DNA of 64,000 nucleotides from Streptomyces sp. Je 1-369 (GTDB lineage: Bacteria; Actinomycetota; Actinomycetes; Streptomycetales; Streptomycetaceae), in contig NZ_CP101750.1 in the NCBI RefSeq assembly GCF_026810505.1, positions 5,079,501-5,143,500 of the forward strand, read 5' to 3'. The notes under the pieces are model-generated. The model searched no databases. It was not told where the DNA came from and was given only the letters and a program-made list of their open reading frames with translations. The translations under genes and the position numbers were made by a program. Of this stretch, positions 61,269 to 64,000 are shown in pieces; positions within the stretch are counted from its first letter, which is position 1, and every line of letters starts with the position of its first letter.

Positions 61269-63729
61269 CGGCGTACTCCCGTACCTGGCGGATGAGTTGG
61301 GGAACTCCCCTGCGAGCTGCGGGCAGGGGACCCGCGACGTTCTCGTACGGAACGCGGTCGGCGCCGCGCCCGCCCGACGGCGACGGCAGCGTGAGGCGGC
61401 GCGTGTGGGCGAGGTCCGGCCGCTCGGTGACGAAGGCGCGGCAGGCGTCGCAGACGGGGATGGTGCGGCGCCTGGTGTCCGCCGGCGCGTACTGGGCGTC
61501 GCGCCAGCCGGTGGCCGGGCCGTGCAGCGGGTTGAGCGCGCAGCAGGGCTTGTCGGTGTCGCGGTTCGCGAGCGCGGCGCGGCCCATGCGGGCGAGGGCG
61601 ACCGCGGCGGCGAGGTCGGCGGCGGGCACGTCGTCGTCCACGCGGCCGTCGGGCCCGCCGGCGTTCCGGTCGGCGAGCAGGGTGGCGGTGTCGAGGCAGT
61701 CCCACACGCGGGTGCGCAGCCCGGAGGGGAGCGCGGCATCGGGGTCGAACTCGCGGGCCAGCGCGTCGAGTTCCTCGCGGGCGGTGCGGCGGAGGTAGGC
61801 GGGGGAGGGGTCGGTGGGCGCGTCGAAACCGATGACCGCCGCGCTCCGTCCCCGGCCCTGGCTCCCACCACCACATCCACCCCCGTTTCTGGGCCGGATG
61901 ACGCGGAGCCCCGGAGCGGCGGGACGCAGCCCCGGCACCGCGTGCCCCAGGATCCCGAGGACGGCGGCGACCACCAGGAAGACGAACACGGCCCCGATCG
62001 CCCCCACCAGGAGACCGGGCCAGAAGTCCGTGCTGAAGAGGCGGGGCAGGGCGGCGTCCTCGACGGGGTCGGGAGCGTCGGTGCCGAGCGACGACGTCTC
62101 GGGGGTGTCCGTGCGGGGCGCGTCGTCGAGGAACGTCAGGAGGTCGTCGAGGCGTTCGCCCAGCCGGTGGTCGGCGGAACGCTCGTCCGAGTCGTCGTAG
62201 CTGATGGCGTCGGGCAGATCGAAGGCGACGAGGTTCGCGTCGATGCGTACGCCGTACGTGACGACGTCGATGTCCCCCGTGAGCGGATCGGCGACGACGT
62301 ACACGCCGGACTTGCCGAGGCCGCGGTAGAGCGCGTCGGCGAACACCTCGGGGTTGCCGCCGGACTCGTCCTCGGGCAGCTGGGGCACGAGGGCGACGCG
62401 CACGGAGCCGTAGTCGGCGTCCTTCATACGGGAGCGGAGGTCGGCGAGCTGCCGGGGCGTGAGGGGCCGGGGGCTCTCGGGGTCGCTGTAGACGGGGTCA
62501 CGGCGCAGCCCGTCCGTGACGCGGTCGACTCGGGATGCCAGGTCGGCGCCGGTGGGCGGCGGCGAGGCACTGGACGTGGTCTGGTCGAAGAGGGCGGTGG
62601 CGGTGAGGGCGACGGCTGCGGCGAGGGCGAGGGCGACGGCGGCCTCGACCCAATGGAGCGGGCGGGGGCGGGACGGGGGTCGGGGCGGGGGCGCTTCCCC
62701 GTCGCCCTTCCGCAGGGAGACGACGTCGACGGCCGGGGTGCGCCGCCGTCGCCACCATCGGCGTACGTAGGGGGAGATCAGCAGGACGAGCAGCGGTAGG
62801 CCGGTGAGCGCGATGCCGGTGAGGAAGGACTGGTTGCGGCGGTCGGTGGGGCCGATGTGCAACTCGTCGGGCTCCTCGCCGCCGCCGCGGTTCGCGCCGT
62901 TCGACCCGTACTTCTCGCGGGCGGCCTCGGCCCGCTGCGCGGCCTTCTTCGGACCCAGCGCGATGACGTCGGCGAACCGCTCGAAGCTGAGCAGGGGACC
63001 GGCGTCGGACGGGAGTTCGTGGAGCTGTACCGACCACGCGTCCTCGGCGGGCGCGCGCACGCCGAAGGCGACGGCCTGGGAGACGGAGTACTCGTCGATG
63101 AGCACGTACAGCCCGTCCCGCCCGAGCCGGTCGTGCACGGCACCGAGCAACGCCTTGCTCTCCATGCTGCTCCCGGCCCCCGGCAGCACGAGCACGTAGG
63201 TCCGCACGCCGGTCCGCTCGGTGATGCCCGCGGCGATCGCGGTGTAGTCGGGGGCGGTGGAGCGGGGGACGGCGCGGGGGAGTTGGTCGGTGACGTAGAC
63301 GGGGTCGGAGCGGAGGTGGGCGGCGAGGGTGGCGGCTTGGGTGCGGTCTCGGGGGGAGGGGCTGGGGGAGGAGGGGGTGGGGGCTGCGGCTTGGGTGCGC
63401 TCTTGCGGGGACTGTTTGGGCGCGGCGAGGGCGGCGAGAGCGGTGGTTTGGGTCGGTCCTTGCGGGGACCGCTTGGGCGCGGCGAGGGCGGGGGTGGCGG
63501 TGAGGAGGGGGAGGAGGCCGACGGTGAGGAAGGCGGCGAGGAGGACGGGCAGGAGGACGGGCAGGAGAACGGGCGGGAGAACGGGCGGGAGACCGAGTCG
63601 ACGACGCCGCGGATCGGCCCGAACCCCGTCACCCCGCGCGGCCGCCACCCCGTTGCCGGGGCGAACCCGCCCGGCCCACGTGCGCCCCGCGCCCTCCGCT
63701 TCCTTGGCCACAGCGTCCCCCTCGTTCAT
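61258..63729 (-). CDS. Exported TPM-like membrane protein with NPLHG/CxxC C-terminal domain (1)
   Basis: 823 residues. N-terminal basic region and a hydrophobic stretch (about 50-85, LPVLLAAFLTVGLLPLLTATPALA) as signal. Two TPM-like domains (about 130-265 and 390-490; HLRSDPVYVTDQLPRAVPRSTAPDYTAIA and GLRRDPVYSDPESPRPLTPRQLADLRS in parts), each followed by a helix; then a helix near 565-590 and a cytoplasmic domain with CCALNPLHGPATGWRD and VCDACRAFV. The last part aligns with the smaller paralogue. ATG at 63729; TAAAGT lies 7 nt before it, so the mRNA may be leaderless. Pro/Ser-rich regions vary in length. Confidence 0.77.
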   Translation of the reverse strand: MNEGDAVAKEAEGAGRTWAGRVRPGNGVAAARGDGVRADPRRRRLGLPPVLPPVLLPVLLPVLLAAFLTVGLLPLLTATPALAAPKRSPQGPTQTTALAALAAPKQSPQERTQAAAPTPSSPSPSPRDRTQAATLAAHLRSDPVYVTDQLPRAVPRSTAPDYTAIAAGITERTGVRTYVLVLPGAGSSMESKALLGAVHDRLGRDGLYVLIDEYSVSQAVAFGVRAPAEDAWSVQLHELPSDAGPLLSFERFADVIALGPKKAAQRAEAAREKYGSNGANRGGGEEPDELHIGPTDRRNQSFLTGIALTGLPLLVLLISPYVRRWWRRRRTPAVDVVSLRKGDGEAPPPRPPSRPRPLHWVEAAVALALAAAVALTATALFDQTTSSASPPPTGADLASRVDRVTDGLRRDPVYSDPESPRPLTPRQLADLRSRMKDADYGSVRVALVPQLPEDESGGNPEVFADALYRGLGKSGVYVVADPLTGDIDVVTYGVRIDANLVAFDLPDAISYDDSDERSADHRLGERLDDLLTFLDDAPRTDTPETSSLGTDAPDPVEDAALPRLFSTDFWPGLLVGAIGAVFVFLVVAAVLGILGHAVPGLRPAAPGLRVIRPRNGGGCGGGSQGRGRSAAVIGFDAPTDPSPAYLRRTAREELDALAREFDPDAALPSGLRTRVWDCLDTATLLADRNAGGPDGRVDDDVPAADLAAAVALARMGRAALANRDTDKPCCALNPLHGPATGWRDAQYAPADTRRRTIPVCDACRAFVTERPDLAHTRRLTLPSPSGGRGADRVPYENVAGPLPAARRGVPQLIRQVREYAGVQ

Positions 63730-63742
63730 GCGCCGCACTTTA
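63730..63742 (-). promoter_or_regulatory. Leaderless -10 element of the large TPM-like gene
   Basis: TAAAGT (63742 to 63737, minus strand) ends 7 nt before the ATG at 63729; no ribosome-binding site is seen. Confidence 0.5.
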
Positions 63743-63821
63743 CTGTCGCGACGAGCGGAGGACCACGGATGCCGGGGCGGCGGGACAGGCCGACGAGATA
63801 CGGGATGCGGGGGCGTCCCGC

Positions 63822-64000
63822 CGGGTCGGGTCGGGTCGGTCTAGGTCGGTCCGGGTCGGGTCGGGTCGGTCCGGGTAGGTCCGGGTCGGTCCGGGTCGGT
63901 CCGGGTCGGGTGGGTCCGGGTCGGGTGGGTCCGGGTCGGTCCGGGTCGGGTCGGTCCGGGTCGGGTGGGTCCGGGTCGGGTCGGGTCGGGTCGGTCCGGG
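63822..64000. repeat. GGTCG/GGTCC simple-sequence array, open at window end
   Basis: From about 63822 to the end, the sequence is a run of GGGTC, GGTCG, GGTCC-type units with period 5-6 and little else. No gene can be supported there. It is the longest simple repeat in the window and continues past it. Confidence 0.85.

Overview
The window is a contiguous piece of a very GC-rich actinobacterial chromosome, almost certainly Streptomyces. Supporting signs are strong G/C at third codon positions, frequent GTG/TTG starts, a gamma-butyrolactone (AfsA/ArpA type) signalling pair, a futalosine-pathway mqnA gene, class II fructose bisphosphatase and WXG100-like proteins. I saw no rRNA, tRNA, CRISPR array or replication origin.

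Layout. 1-5.5 kb: the 3' end of a dicarboxylate/cation symporter, a TetR regulator, and a fatty-acid locus (MaoC dehydratase, long FabG, and divergent thiolase) that mirrors the mycobacterial htdX-fabG4-fadA2 arrangement, with a palindromic operator between fabG and the thiolase. 5.6-7.2 kb: a secreted tripeptidyl-aminopeptidase-like hydrolase. 7.2-16.3 kb: a C7-cyclitol cluster built round a 2-epi-5-epi-valiolone-synthase-like sedoheptulose-7-phosphate cyclase, with two cupins, a zinc dehydrogenase, an SDR, a two-domain VOC protein, a KAS III-like protein with Ser for Cys, a degenerate transaldolase and a divergent quinone-oxidoreductase-like enzyme. 16.3-25 kb holds probable accessory genes: an exporter, a Tat-exported bicovalent flavoenzyme, an alpha/beta hydrolase, a MarR regulator, a membrane O-acyltransferase, a sugar-porter MFS protein and a sulfotransferase.

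25-32 kb is a signalling island: a GBL-receptor-like TetR protein, a divergent IS701-like protein that has lost catalytic Asp residues, a small MITE, glpX, then an SDR, a HAD protein, a GBL receptor and a divergent AfsA homologue, i.e. a full candidate set for making and sensing a gamma-butyrolactone. 32-44 kb is mostly chromosomal housekeeping and accessory: a phosphotransferase, a molybdopterin oxidoreductase with a tiny coupled membrane peptide, a secreted lipase, a TPR protein overlapping an AraC regulator, FadD, azlCD with a divergent XRE-cupin regulator and clear operators, a cold-shock protein and mqnA.

44-63.7 kb is a type VII-secretion-like locus. A 1591-residue FtsK/SpoIIIE ATPase with an FHA-like N-terminal part faces, across five 13-bp tandem repeats, an operon of WXG100-like proteins and a large candidate substrate. 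Downstream lies a second, inverted module with paralogues of several of these genes (WXG100-like, large DWQPL-domain protein and two small-protein families), plus a lipoprotein and an exported protein and two paralogous exported membrane proteins with an unusual shared C-terminal NPLHG/CxxC module. None of the usual EccB/D/E/mycosin or EsaA/EssA/EssB partners is in the window. The window ends in a simple pentamer-type repeat.
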